Assembly (NCBI GenBank): GCA_012861695.1
Contig: JAAOOA010000092.1
Location: forward strand, 310,001-374,000
Direction: 5' to 3'
Length of the DNA: 64,000 bases
Source: Trematomus loennbergii
Taxonomy: Eukaryota; Chordata; Actinopteri; Perciformes; Nototheniidae
Position 1 is the stretch's first letter. Each line of letters opens with the position of its first letter. Below the pieces are notes generated by a model, which saw only the letters and a list, made by a program, of their open reading frames with translations, searched no databases and was not told where the DNA came from. Positions 1 to 20,400 of the stretch are shown in pieces. A program made the position numbers and the translations under genes.

Positions 1-296
1 TGGCTAAAGGCGGAAACACCAAGCTACAGACAATGGGTTATATTATTGGTGATATCCTAATAATGGAGAAAATCACATACAAGTTGAAAGTAATGGAAGA
101 CACATTTCTTAAGGGCTGGGAAAAATGGTTAAGGTACATAACAAAGAGTCATAAAAAACCAAGCAATATTTGATAACTATGTAGATCGTCTCCGTACAGG
201 CACTGTTCTCTCTGAAATGTAATATTTGTTTGTGTGTAATTTTACCTTGTGAAAAAATCAATAAAAGAAAGTTTAAAAAAAAGAAAAAGAAATGAA
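1..296 (+). mobile_element. L1-type LINE, 3' end of ORF2 and A-rich tail
   Basis: A frame reading WLKAETPSYRQW and then, one frame over, MEKITYKLKVMED and GWEKWLRYI resembles the C-terminal end of fish L1 ORF2. It is followed by AATAAA and an A-rich tail. The 5' part is beyond the window edge. Confidence 0.6.
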
Positions 297-1479
297 CACA
301 AGACTAGTTTCACAAGGGCAATTTCAAATTCATAACAGAAAGACATTTGATGACAGTATGTTGGGATTCTCTATTCATTTTTTCAGCTTGATAATATCTA
401 AGCACTGACAGGTAGAAGCAGTATCACAGGAAATCATTCACTTTGACAGTATCATTTTTTAGTTGTTTTTGAATCCATAACATTAGTGTGTTTCTTTACC
501 AGAAACATGAGTAGTTCATTATAGATATTAGATTTTAAATAGGATTTCAAGGATTTGATTTAAGAATAACACAGATGCTTGTCAGAAATTCAGAGCTATT
601 GAAATATGTTATTTAGTTCACCTAAATATATTTGTATATGTGCATATATGTATATCAGTGTATGTATGTGTATGTATATGTGTATATGTATATATGTCAA
701 TCAACACGTAAAGCAGATTAATAATAATATATAATGCATAATAATGATAATTATTGCAGATTATAGATTATAAATAAATCATTTAGGGACAAGGGGTGAG
801 ATTAAATAAATTATACTTCTTCTCATCCTTTTCGAACACTAGATGTGGCACTGTTTATGTTGCTAATGCTGTTTTGTTTTGATTTCTCTTACATGACTAT
901 GCACTGCAACATTTGTTTTGTTTTGTAATTATTTATTTTACTTGTTCGAAATAAATGTATCAATCAAAAAAAAAATCAATCAAACCTAAAGATGTTGGAG
1001 TTTTATTTTGTTGGCACAGTCCAAGTATTAACATTCTGAGGCTGCACTGGCAAATAGGAGGTCTAAAGGTGTGAAGATTTGTGGAGTCTATTTTTATATA
1101 ACATTACAAGACTGATTCTTATTATTACATTATTTGCTTATTGTGCTCATTTTATGTTGCTGTGACTTTGGAATAAATAGACACAATCATCATCACCCCC
1201 CCCCCCCCCCCCCCCCCCCCAGTTTTGATGGGGAGGATAGGAACGAAGGGAAAAGTCATATGAGAAAGTGTTTAGCTTGCAATATTGAAAGTAGCAAGGT
1301 GGAGTGCAGAGACTGAGAGAACACAAAGAGGTAGTCAGAACAGCACATCGCACCGGCCTTGACTCTGTATGGGAGCCGCGCTCCCCCGCAAAGCTAGGAA
1401 GCAACATTATGGTTTTCCACTATATCTGAAGAAACGTTAGCGAAAACAAATTACGTATGATAGAGACAGAGTAGGGAGG

Positions 1480-1822
1480 GACTTCCACAGGCCGGCCGAA
1501 TGATGATTGGAGGATCGTGTTGCCAAGAGACTCTTGTCTGAGTCTGTGCACCAACCAAAGAGAACAAAGTCTAAACCGCGGTATCTCTTCAGCTAGTCTT
1601 GACCAATCATAAATGTACGGGCAACGCCCTGTGTAATAAAATGTATTGTCGCACCAGGTTCGAGGCTCTTGTCCGGAAATAGACTGACAGATTACAGCTT
1701 TGCTCTCTGTGATTTCTGTGACGTGACGGAGTCCTTGGCCAAGTGATATATATCTTTTGCTCTCTCATAATAAATAGTTAAACTTAGAAGTCGTCTGTCT
1801 TTCCTGGAATTTTGAACACAAC
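1480..1822 (+). mobile_element. Possible LTR remnant
   Basis: Shows LTR-like order: a TAATAAAATG stretch, a downstream AATAAAT signal, and an end in ACACAACA. The left boundary, a partner LTR and a target duplication were not found, so this is tentative. Confidence 0.25.
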
Positions 1823-2067
1823 ACTACGTACATGTCTGAACTCGATCCTTAGAGTAATGTGTTATGGAGCCTTCTCTTCTCTTCAATCTTTTTTCCACAT
1901 AACGAGCATTTTGCGCTGCTCTTTCCCAATGTGGAAGCAAAATGTGTGAAAGCATACAGCACGGTGCGGGGTGTGTCTCTGGACTCTTTAGACTGGAATA
2001 GCGGGGGCGCGCTCAGTACGTGAACTCGCCTCGCAGGTGCACACGCCAGGACAGAGTATATCTGACT

Positions 2068-2560
2068 AGGCCTGTCGCGATAAGCAATTAATTGACTTGT
2101 CGTAGGATAAATAAAAATGAACTCGATAACTTTTCTGACCTCGATAAATTGCAGTTTACATGCGTGTTTGTTTATATAAGAATGTGACCAGCATTTTAGC
2201 CAGGCGCACCGTGAGGGGCGGGGCTCACACACAGCCAGGTCAGGACACTCCGCGTGCAGCAGCGTAGCAGCCAAATTAATAATAGAGACAAGCAGAGACA
2301 ACGTGTGACTTACTCGAGGGGAATTTGAAGTTAAATGGAAGTGGTTGCAAAACCTAATACCACATCTCCAGTGTGGGAATATTTTGGATTTAAGCCAATC
2401 AACGAGGCGAACCTACGGAATTGAATGAGCCGGTATGTCGCATTTGTTTTAAAAGGTAGCAACAAACTAGCAATACGACCACCTTAAACTGCATCTGAAA
2501 CACACCACCCCATTCCTTTTCCCAGCTGGGAGCAAATACGGCAGCTGGAGATGGAGAGCC
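2068..2560 (+). mobile_element. hAT element remnant with BED zinc-finger fragment
   Basis: TAGGCCTGTCGCGATAAG at about 2068 has the form of a hAT terminal repeat. At 2365-2520 a frame reads VWEYFGFKPINEAN and then Cys-containing BED-finger-like sequence, as in ZBED-type hAT transposases. It has stops and a frameshift and is dead. The right end was not resolved. Confidence 0.55.
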
Positions 2561-2828
2561 CCACCTGCAAACATGTTGGTGTTCCTTGCTCGAAATCTTT
2601 GAAATACAGATTTGGATATGGCCTGATGAGGCATCTGGGTCTTTGTATGGACAGTGGACAGTGGACTGTGTGATGTGTGTGTATAACTGTGGTAATCTGA
2701 CTTGAGTCCGAGTCCAGGACTCAAGTACTCCATCTCTGCAAGACCGGTCCTTTGGCAAGGAGATTAAAATACAGAGCAAACAGTGTGAGGAACGTTTTAA
2801 GTCATGGACATGGAAAACAATGGCCTAC

Positions 2829-9150
<6,322 letters not shown>

Positions 9151-9164
9151 GATGGTAACTTAGT
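9151..9164 (-). other. mthfr: mthfr 5'UTR part of first coding exon, with upstream splice acceptor
   Basis: On the minus strand a pyrimidine run ending TTTCTCAG (AG at 9166-9165) stands 14 nt before the ATG. This implies a spliced upstream non-coding exon between here and clcn6. That exon could not be located. Confidence 0.55.
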
Positions 9165-9559
9165 CTGAGAAAAAAAGAAACATCTGTTCCATCAATGACT
9201 TGAGATTTGTATGTATAGCCTACCTAGCTGTGCAGCACAGAAACCAATGAACACTAGTAGACACAACCTCATAACTAACCACAATAATAAAAAGTTATAC
9301 AGTTTATAAGTATAACAATAATTATAAGTCAATACAGAATAGGAGGAAAGTTTAACTACATTGCATGATTCAAATCCTGCTTGAAAAGTATATAGAGAAT
9401 CCAACGAGAGGCCACTAAAGTACAAAATAACAATAATGGTAAGGTTTAGGATTATTTAAATGAATTGCTATACCACTTGTTAGCATAACTTCTAATGCAT
9501 AATGATTTATTAGTTGATTTATATTCTGTATTATAAATTAATACATGCAAAGAAGTTAG

Positions 9560-9736
9560 TATCACATTTTTTAAATGCACGTAGTGGAGTAAAAGGTAAA
9601 ACAATGCCTCCGAAATGTAATAAAGTAAAAGTATTAAGTAGCAAAACTCGAAAATACTCAAGTGAAGTACAAGTACATAAAATTGTATTTTGGTACAGTA
9701 CTTGAGTAAATGTACTTAGTTACATTCCACCACTGG
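9560..9736. repeat. Fish dispersed repeat ending TTACATTCCACCACTG
   Basis: An ACTCAAGTGAAGTACAAGTA tract followed by a terminus near 9736 is a sequence type seen repeatedly in fish genomes. Related fragments occur near 54,975-55,080 and 57,385-57,430. It lies upstream of mthfr. Class not assigned. Confidence 0.45.
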
Positions 9737-10289
9737 GCGTTCAGCATACGTTACCATGGAGAAGTGAACCAGCGTCGTAGGGCTGAAACCCGGCCAGCGT
9801 TAATCCTAAAGTTACCACGATAACCCCAAAACATGCTTCTAGTAAAGACCATGGGTCCCTTCTCACCCATTATTACCTCTAAACTGTAGAAAAGTAAGAC
9901 ATTTTTGTGATGACATCAACTCCCAAACACAGAGTAGCACGAGCCGCTCACTTTATACCCAGGTATATCCCCCGCGCGTGCAGGTAAAGTAGTGTAGTAG
10001 CAAACTGCTAGCTCTGTGGGAACAGCTAATGTTAGCTGCGTGGTTCACGATGCAAGCCGTGTAGTTATTACATTCAAACAGACAGATAGAAGTGACCCAG
10101 ACTATATTCTGCTTCTACACACGCCGAGCTTGTAGCTTAACCCAGTCCGCTCTGTTTGCGCTGTTGGTAAACAAAAACCAGTGCTTCTCCCACCTCCCAA
10201 AGACGGTTGTCTTGTGTTGCGGTACTGTCTTCAATCCGGGGCGGAACGCTAGTTGTGGCAGCGTGGTATCCAAAAACAGAGATCTCATG

Positions 10290-10840
10290 TGGCAGGGGTC
10301 AACCATGTATGAAGAGAACTGGATCCAGCGTCGGAGGAGGGGCACCGCTCATTGCTATGAGCGTTGCTCAGTGGCGCATGAAGCAAAAATAGAGCGACTG
10401 TAGATTCAGAAAGTACCCGGATCGTCCGGGGCCTTTTGTTTAGAGAGCATGCGCACTTAAGTTTTCCTTAAGTCGATTAATGGAGAGAGAAAATAACTTA
10501 ACTTTTAACGCATGGTACAATTGTAAAGCCCTAATGATTTAAATAAGGACTAAACAAGTGTTCGTAGTAGGTAGTTTAGCTCAAAATAAATTATATCGTT
10601 TCTTTCCCAATGTAAGTCAATGGGAAAAGGTATTTTTGGGTCAAAATGACGCCATGGACGCTGTAGTACCACCATTTGGCCGCTATAGTCATTCCAAAAT
10701 CGGCTTCAACAATTGGCGCACTTCCTGGTGTCCTGGGATCAACGTTTGCACGAGACTAGAAGCAGCGGAAAGTTCTCCTTTGCGAGTTCGTGAAAGACTT
10801 AAAGAAAGACGTAAACAAATGATAAGATGACCCTGACTTA
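10290..10840. repeat. Dispersed repeat with an inserted-type block, related to 29,740-30,930
   Basis: Two blocks recur in the same order at 29,740-30,930. The first includes CATTGCTATGAGCGTTGCTC, and the second AATGTAAGTCAATGGGAAAA followed by GTAGTACCACCATTTGGCC. It lies between mthfr and clcn6, about 600 bp upstream of the clcn6 ATG. No intact coding sequence. Confidence 0.6.
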
Positions 10841-11453
10841 AAAAACGTTGATTATGCACCTGAAACATTTGATTGTGTAAATGTCTAAAAAAATAACCTT
10901 TATTAATAGCTGCTGAATAGTTGTTTTTTAAATGTAAATAGTTGTTTTTTTAAACCAACAAGACGAAAGTAAGCTAACGCAGCAGTGAATACCATTGTTT
11001 TTATGGGAATCAGTATAGTGCAATATTGTAAACAATGATTACAACAGCTCAATCACAAATTAATTGGTTTTCTTACACATTCCCATAGGGTGATACTTTT
11101 TAATTATGCATTCATTTTAAGAGTTTGAAATGCGGTTATGATATAATATTAAACTTATGCGTAAATGACACACAGTTTTGACTATTTTGAATAACATTCC
11201 GCATTTTGACAGGGGTAGCTACTCTTGCTGCGTTTAAATGTCATGGGAAATATTACTTTTCAAAGAGCAATAACGTTATCATCATATATTCAAAAATCAA
11301 ATGTTAAGACACAGCTCCTACTCTTATATGCTGTCAAATAAACTGTCTGTTGTTCTACACACTAAATGTGTAAGGTGTTTCGAGTGAATTAGATAGTTGT
11401 ATGCTATGCGATTTTACCAAAGCCACTGAACGCAGCGTGACACAACAGGGAAG

Positions 11454-14400
11454 ATGGCGTGTTGTGGAAACTGTTTTTGTTGCCGATGTTGCTGCAACGA
11501 AGGAGAGACTCGGACACCAGAGGAACTGGTAAGGCAAAAATGTGAATTATTTCAAAAGGGGGTCTCTTGATTAATTCATAATTAGATATTTTCCGTCGGA
11601 ATATCACGTGGGTTATTCTCAGTGCCCTGTTCTGGTTTGCTTACTCCACCCTGCTGATCCGACACTGTTGTGTTCTGGTGTCTTACATCTTTTACCATAA
11701 AACCCATTCACAATGCAAAACCGACACCTTCGCAATAATGTATGTGCATTTAGGAAGGGACAATGCACATGAATCAACATGAGCACTTGAGTCCATGATG
11801 TAAATGTATCAGATGTATCCATAGACGCAGGGCCGGTTCTAGCCAATTTGATGCCCTAGGCGAGATTTTAGCTTTCGTTTTAAAGTAAAATGCTTCAATC
11901 TGGTGCACTTTGAGCACACAATTACTCGAGACTATCTAGGGGTACAACTCTAAAACACCCATATGAAAAGGATCGGTTTCCATTTTAATAATCAAATAAG
12001 TATGTGAACATAACCAATAACCTACCATAGACAATAACAAATACATTTAACTTATTTTATTTTTGTTGTTCATTCATATCTTATTTTACCAGTTAACATT
12101 TATTTATTTATGCATATTTTTGTATCTCTCCAGTTTTAAACGAAGTTTTTGGTTTACATATACATTGGAATGATTTCAAACCTGTGTATTCCAATAATTA
12201 TAAAGGAGTGCCTTGGGAATATTTGTTTACATAAATTGTGATCAAACCGTTTGAGACCCACTGAGATAACTTAGACTAAAGTTAACCATCTAAACACTCG
12301 AGTCCTTTACCTCACTGAGCCAAAACATGTTTTGCATATTGCTACACCTGTTTACAGTTAATACACATTTCTTTAAATCAAAATCTAAGAGACCGATCAG
12401 AGACATAGGTCAATAAATCCTGGATATCCCATGTTCTCCTCGACATTAGGGTGCACTGTGATTATTTTCTATGTAAACTATGTGCTGGTTTTCATGTTGT
12501 GAATGAAATAGTATTCAGCTAAACACTTGTAGTTAGCTGCAGGGTTTGGCAGTCCCTGCTTTGCTGGATGTGTCTCTAGAGAACAATAAAACCTATTTTT
12601 ATGTTTTCCTGAAGACGATCCTTGGGGAAATCCAAGATGAAGAGGATGAGATTCTACCCAGGAAAGACTATGAGGTAAGTAAGCAGTGTGGATGTGTTCA
12701 TGTACAGATGTCTGAGTCAAGTGTGGGTTGACTTTTCTCGTTTTGGCTTTACAGAGCTTGGATTATGATCGCTGCATCAACGAGCCCTACGTGGAGCTTC
12801 TCGAGGGAATGGACAACAAGGTAAGAGAGATCACTTCCAATGTCTTTTGTTTACTCGTCGCTCAAAGTGGAGGACACATCTACAAAGCCTTCACTTCCAG
12901 CAGGTGGAATCTTACAGATCCATGTATATTGTGTGTTCAGGAAAATATTTCTATCTCTCTCTCTCTCTGAGGAAGCAGTTATTGTTGTTGCTTGTTAAGG
13001 GTCGAGCTCAAACTGACACAAGATAGTTTGCTGGCTAGGGACATCTGGTAGTCCAATGTATCTGAATGCTATCTCCCCTTTGGCATATATTACATGTTAC
13101 TTGTTAGACGCTTTTATACAACGCGACTTACATACTCAATACTGTGGACAATCCCCACTGGAGCAATTTGGGGTGAAGTGTCTTGCCCACGGACACAACG
13201 ACATGCTGACTGCAGTGGGGTTTGAACCTGTGCTCCCCTGATCTGAACACCAAGGCTCTATCCATATTCTTAGCTAGGGACAGGCTTCTAGTGCCTTGCT
13301 TGTTATGTCTTGTTATGCACAATGTTGATTATTCTCTCAGAGCTTGCTAAATACAGGGGACTGGGGGAAAGATCTTCAGAATCGGTTAGGCAGGCGCTGC
13401 GACAACTCGTTGCTGCAGCAAATCTCTTCCAATAAACCATCATTGTCTGTCTGCCATCAAGTCCAGCTCTCCCGTGTTCGCACGGTGTTTCGAGTCCTTG
13501 CTCCAGAAGTTTCCTTTACATTGTGTAGTGCCATCTTCCATTAAAGATCCACCCAGGGCTTCTGATAATAAAGCTTATAGTATTTACCAAAGCAGTGTTT
13601 CTTGACATTTTCATTTGTGGAAGTTGTCCCATACTTAAAATGAACCTAAACCTGGTGCTCCACACATGTTAGGGCTATTTTGATTCTCAATGGAGATTAT
13701 TGGTCTTGCCTGATATCAGTGAACTTTCTTCTTATATTTGATCTGTGGACACTACTAGTTTATTTTATTCGAAACTAGACTGCTTATCTAAATAATGAGC
13801 TAAATCATCTAGCTAATTGAACTGACCCCTTTTTGTTAAGAACAGGAACATACCTTTACGTGTTTTTACAGATCATCTGAAAGAGCTGCTTTAACAAGAT
13901 GTATCGCAGTAGTAGAAACAATTGAGTAGTATGCCTACTCTATCTATTTCATAAATATGAAATAATAATTGTATGAAAAAAATGTACATAAATTCTATGA
14001 TGATATGAAGAAAATAAAAATGGAATGTGCACAAACACATACAATAGGAAAATGTGCATTCTGCTGCACTACTGTTGGATTAGGTCATGTGATAAAAACA
14101 ACTTTGTTGATACAATTTAAATCCATCATTAAAACATATTTTCTACATTTTAATATTCATATCTTATTTGTCAAATGTTTTTAACATGTTTTTATGTTCC
14201 AATAGAAAGCCAAAAAGTATGAAGCAGTGCGATGGATGCTGATGTTTGCAATCGGAGTCACCGTGGGTCTGGTAGGTGGGCCGGGAATATCTCTTTGATA
14301 GCCACATTTCAACGTACTAATCATCACTTCCTGTCTCCTTCAGGTGGGCCTCTTTGTGGATTTCTTTGTTCGCCTCTTCACCAAAATCAAATTACTTTGG

Positions 14401-17400
14401 TTGCGGATTGTATCCTTTGGCATGCCTCTTCTAATGACAGGATAAATGGCTGAGTTCAGTGTGCAGTGATCAGCCTTTCTGTGATGTGCTGTCCACCACA
14501 GGGTTATGGTCATGGAAATGGTGTTAGTGGAATAATGTGCATTTGGGCAAAATAAGTCACAATATTACCCAAAGGGTTATAGTAACGTCTGACAATTTAA
14601 CAAAAATAACCAAGTTATAAAATAAATTATAAATAAGATTCTCATAATATAGATTAACTTTATAAAACCCTTCCTCCTGCGCCCTGGCAGTAATGGCAGA
14701 CTGTACACATGTCAATCAGTGCTCTGCATTCACAGTGTGCATAAAGGGAAGCGTGTTAGCGGATCACATGATGCTATGAAGATAAAAAATTGCATTTATA
14801 AAACAGAGCAGCAAATACACAAACAAATTCAACAAATAGAAACAAATCTGTAAACCTTAAATTGATTCAGAAATGAGTGAAAACTGATTATGATACATAA
14901 TGAATGGAGTATGGACAGGCATATAAAGTGCATACTAGCCGTTCTCCAGAATTAGTGCATGACTCCTTTGTGTTTTTTTCTCTTCCGAGCAGCCATCATT
15001 CATTACAGTATGTTCTGACAGTAAACAGAAACATTGAGATGTGTGAATGTTGTCCTGAGCTCAGCCTGCAGCCTTGCAGCAGTGCAGTGACAGAGGCTGT
15101 CTCTCTGTGTCCCTGCTGGAGCTCCTGGCCTTCAACCTGACCTTCGTCTTCATCGCCAGTGTGCTCGTTCTCGTTGAGGTAGGACTGCTCACACACAGCA
15201 GCTTTTACATTCAAACAGAAGGCATTGTCTGATGATATTAAGTCATCGCAGTCATGTCAGTAGTAAAACATGTCATTCAGAAAACTCTCCTCAAGACTCC
15301 AATAAGAAGCATATTTGTTAAATGAAATTCTCGCAAGAGATAAAGCCCTGATGCGTAACTTCCCGACACACATACATCATAACAATCCATCTAGCCAACA
15401 CAGTAACAGCAGGGCGGCTAAGGAGTGGATTGTTGGTTCGATTCCCCTGGAGTCAACATATTGAAGTGTCAATTGGCAAGACACTGAAAATGGTCCCAAG
15501 ACTGAAAAAGCACTATAAATGCAGTCTATTGACCTTTGACAAAAGTAGATATAGTCTGAAGTATTCATACCATAGATAGAGCAGTCATTTATTAATCCTG
15601 TGCATTAATCATTCACACAGTCTCCTTCTTACATGTGGCAGCAGTAACTTTGTTGCTTTGAAGCTGCATCATGTGTTTAGCATCTTCATATTTGTCTGAT
15701 ATTAAGGTTTAATCTTCATTTGTGAAATATGCTGCTGTGCAGATGTTTGTGATAAAGCTAAAACACTCTGGTAGACGGTTTGAGAAACTCTCTCTGTGTT
15801 GACCAGCTTACAGACCACTGTGAACGTGTTTTATAAAACCTTACTTTCCAGTATTTCTTTCAGGATTGACCAAACTTTACCTGGCATCAATACATAATAA
15901 TAATACAAAGATGCAATGTATTTCATTTTTAATGCAAATCAAAAGTGTGTTTGTGATCCTAGAAAACGTATGTTGCCTGTTTCCAGCCTTTAGCTGCAGG
16001 TTCAGGGATCCCAGAAATTAAAAGTTACCTAAACGGAGTGAAGGTTCCAGGAATCGTCCGGCTGCGAACTTGCCTCTGCAAAGCTGCTGGAGTCCTGTTC
16101 AGCGTGGCTGGAGGTAATCTTAGTTTCCAAAAGGAAAAAATGCATATTCCCACAATGACGTGCAGTGCTGTTGTGATGATCCAATTAATAAATACATGTA
16201 ATGGAATTGTGTGTGTGTGTGTGTGTGTGTCCAATCAGGTCTGTTTGTGGGGAAAGAGGGTCCAATGATTCACAGTGGAGCCATAGTGGGGGCCGGCCTT
16301 CCTCAGGTACTTCTGCACCTGTCTCATACTGTATCTTAAAAAACGGGCCGCTGACGTCACAGCCCTCTTAGGCCCCGGCTCCACGAGGACGGAAACTGGT
16401 TGAATCCGCATATTTCTCATGCGTATAGCCCTCTAAGCTCCACGACGCCGTAAGGGAAACGTAGAAACAGACCCCGCAAACGACAACGGGTCCAAAGGTG
16501 GATAGATCTGGGAACAGAGCGCTCTGGGGGTCCAACGGGGCCGTGGAGTCGCCTATACGGTCATTCGTTTTCATAGCCCCGCCTCTCCCCCGCAGGGTTG
16601 CTATCGTGCTCCAGTCGCTACTGACCATGCTACAGTTCTTTGTGCAACATCTACAGGAGCTCCTCCTTGAATTCAGATTATTTATCTTTATCTCGATATG
16701 GACATAAACGCGAGTGAAGTCTAATCTGACAGGACGGAGACACGCAGCTCCTGCCGCTGTGATGCAGCGGAGCAAACACACACTTCAAGTCAGATCATCA
16801 CCCTTAGCTATTTTAATTACCTCTCAAACTAAACTAGTTATAAATATGTTTATTTTTACTGTCGGGTTTACTTACTGGATCAGCTGCTGCATGAGACAGA
16901 CACTGACGCTGTGAGAAGAGAGGAATAAGAGACAGGCTCTGTGTATTTGATGATTATATATCATGATATCGTCGTTATTCATTTGTTTTAAAGCTCAATA
17001 AATAACAATGAAGACCTTTGACCGGCACTTTTATAATTTTGTCCGGAAGATTTCAACTTTAATATACGTTGACCGGCAAAAAACTCTGCGCGGATCCCTC
17101 GGCCCCCACCCATGGAATAAACAGAAGTGCAGCCATGACAACCATTCTTCTTCGCTGCTTTTGTGGAGGAAGTTGCTGCTTTTGTGGAGGAAGTTACAGC
17201 ACCACGTACAGGTTCGGCATATGTACTGCAGCTTTTCCAGCGTTTGGATGTAAACGGAGCCGTCTCGTGGAGCTTGACACAATCCGGTGTATATTGCGTG
17301 GGGACGGAAGGTTTTTTGCGGTTGCATTTGCGTTACTCCGATGCGTTTTGCCGTATTTGTCCTCGTGGAGCCGGGGCCTTAAACCGTGCTCCGCGCTGTA

Positions 17401-20400
17401 GTGGAAACGCCCCATTAAAGGAGAGGTGTCATGGCCATTTCCACTGATCATAATTCCATTGTTGAGGTCTACTAGAATAGATTTATATTGTGCAATTTTC
17501 CAAACTCACATTGGTTTCTCATACAGCATCTCTGTAAACTACTTGTATTCACTGAATTTCACTCTCTGCCTTTAACGGCTCGTTGTAGCTCCAATAGCTC
17601 CAGCCCCCACCCTCTGTGAGCACAGTGTGCTCTGATTGGTCGGGACGTTGTGAATCGCGCTGAGCTCCGTGGAGGTGTTGTTTCCTTGTTAGCGATACAC
17701 AGCCAAACACAGCCAAACTCATCCTGAGCACACACAAAGTCACAGCCGAAGTAAAAACAATAAGTGTGGCTTGATATTGAGTAAGAAAAAGGTTGATAAA
17801 CGCTGTGAGAATGGGTCTGCAGAGAGAATTTTGCCGCGATCCCAACTGTCTGTTATCAGCCTGCAGCCAGGGAGGAGAAATCAGCTGAGCTGCCTGCTCC
17901 CTGCACACAGATGTGTGTGTGAGGAAGTCCGTGGATTGGTCAATTTGGACCAATCAGCGGGGCTTAACGTAACGGCTCCGCGGACGTGACGTAATGTAAC
18001 GGCTCCACGGATTGGTCCATTTCGTTCCGGGTACGTATCTCCAACGAGCGTTTTGGGGAGGTATTTTCTGTGTTAGAGTTTTACTCGCTACAGGGTGTAC
18101 TTTGAGGGTTTTGACTCTGCACACCGTTTACATGCATAAAAACCTTCATAACACACAAGGGGACGGGTAATAACCGGAAAAGCATGACATGGATCCTTTA
18201 AAGGACAGGTTCACATAAATATGTGGTAACACAGCTGTCAGTGGCCACAGAGAAAAAGGTTCCTTCATGTTATTCCTCCGGTAAAAATACAAGTGGTGTC
18301 CCTCATCTGGAAACTGAGAACCTGAAGACGACTTTGAAATGCAGCTCAGCACTGTGTGTCAAAAATATTCTAGTCTGAAATCTGTAAATAAACTGCAATA
18401 ATGTAAAGGGTATTACCGCTGAAAACACTATGAAAGTTGATGATGACCATCAACATGCTTTATTATGTCTTATAAATTGGTGCAGAATGGTTTAGGTTGA
18501 TATCATTTGTTACATGGATTTGGTGCCAAATAAAAACAAATTACCACTTAGGAATTGTTAAAAATTAGGAAATATCACTCCATTAGGACCTTTAGATCTT
18601 AAAATAATAAATGCTGGGATTAGGGTTAAAAAACACTTTTGGTAGTTGGAGAGTTCTATAAGAATTGCATATATTTGGCAAATAGATCAGAAACCCCCTT
18701 ATTGTGAAATAGGAAAGTCTAACCCTCTGAAAGCTCTCAGTCTGCAGTTTGTAAAGCTTCATGAAGATGTGATTATCATAAAGTGAGCATGTCTGTAGAG
18801 CAGAGGCTGCTGGGTATCTATAGAACATTTTTGCATTAAAAAACTAGAGGTCAGAAGTCAAGGGGACCCTGTGGTTGTAGCCATGGCAGCTCTAACCTTG
18901 CCACAAATGTGCTTTGGAGGTTATTTATCCTCCTTCCTGACAAGTTTAAACTGCAATATGATATCAGTGTCTTCACTCCAGTGAGCCTGCTCCAGCCTCT
19001 TAAAGACAGGGAAGTGGGCAGGGCTTCACTTCCATTGTAAAATGATTGACTTTCAATTGGTCCATCCACTGATGGATTTGACTCATAATATGGCTAGATA
19101 TGTGCTCATCAGTCTTCTTCTCCCTCCATCAGTTTCAGAGCATCACTTTCAAGAAGATCAAATTCGATTTTTCCTACTTCCGCAGTGACAGGTATGGCTA
19201 CACAAACTACACAAACTACACAAACAGCGTTACCGAAGTCAAAATATGCAGCTAGTGTGAACAAGCATATCTCATGTTGTCGTGTGTTCTGATTTTCAGG
19301 GACAAGCGAGACTTTGTCAGCAGGTGCAGCAGCTGGAGTAGCTGCTGCATTTGGTGCCCCTATAGGTGGCACGCTCTTCAGTCTGGAGGAGGGCTCCTCT
19401 TTCTGGAACCAGGCACTCACTTGGAAAGTGGTATGTCACCTCATCCAAAACCCAAAACATGTGTTGTCTTTCCGCTGGCTCTGTCGTTTTAATCTACACT
19501 AGTTAAGTAGAGCTCAGTTTTCTCCTCTGTTTCTGTTCAAGCTCTTCTGCTCAATGTCTGCCACGTTCACCCTCAACTTCTTCCGTTCTGGGATCAACTT
19601 TAACAAGTGGGGCTCCTTCCAGCTGCCTGGTCTGCTCAACTTTGGAGAGTTCAAGGTAAAGAGTTAATCCCTGGGGTTGTCTCTTGTGTTTGAGCTAAAA
19701 TATGTGTGAAAATGTACGTCTTTAAGTTTTATTAAATTATAACATTTATTTTTAGAATTATTCAATATATTATTGGTATCAAAAACTCTTTTATTACACA
19801 CATCTCGACAACAATAACAATTGTACAAATTGTAAAAAATATTGTTCAAACACCACGCTAATTTCATCATTACAGCAGCCTTTTTCCACAAAGAAACCTA
19901 GCTTGTCTCCTCCAATTCCTCTCAAGCTGCTGCTGAAACCTTGATAATCTTTGTGGTTAATATCCACATTCTTTAGTAGAACTCCAGTACATCCAGAGCT
20001 CTGCTGCTTGCATGTTCACTCACTACACCTCCAGGGACCACATCGTCCCTCTACTAAAAGACCTTCTACTGTTTCCCCATCCCACAAAGGATCCATTTCA
20101 AAATCCTCATCACAAACCAAGCCCTTCATAGCAGTGACGTGCGGTGAGGTTCATGGCTGGTGAGGCACTGACTCTTTCAGAGTCAGATTTACAAATATTA
20201 TAGCCTATTTTGACCTTAATCGAAATATTCTGTTATTTTCAAAAGCTTTTTTAGTCTGATGCTATGATTAATTTTAAACAGACCGATCAACAAAAGGATA
20301 CCCAAAATCTAAATATTGGATTGTTCTTTCTAAGTAAGATCCCATTTTCATTACAGTTGTGGTCTTACCTTCACTTGAAGATGAATAGAAGTCCATGCTA

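Noticed and set aside
1849..2301. 150-codon minus-strand frame
   Set aside because: Antisense to a hAT remnant; no recognisable domain and no splice context.
1..2828. Remaining mthfr exons (SAM-binding half)
   Set aside because: Looked for the conserved VGWGPSGGYVFQK-type and WGIFPGREI-type exons on the minus strand and saw none; they must lie outside the window or be lost.
9951..9957. Minus-strand TATAAAG as mthfr promoter
   Set aside because: Only the short motif supports it; the mthfr 5' non-coding exon could not be placed, and such a motif arises by chance.
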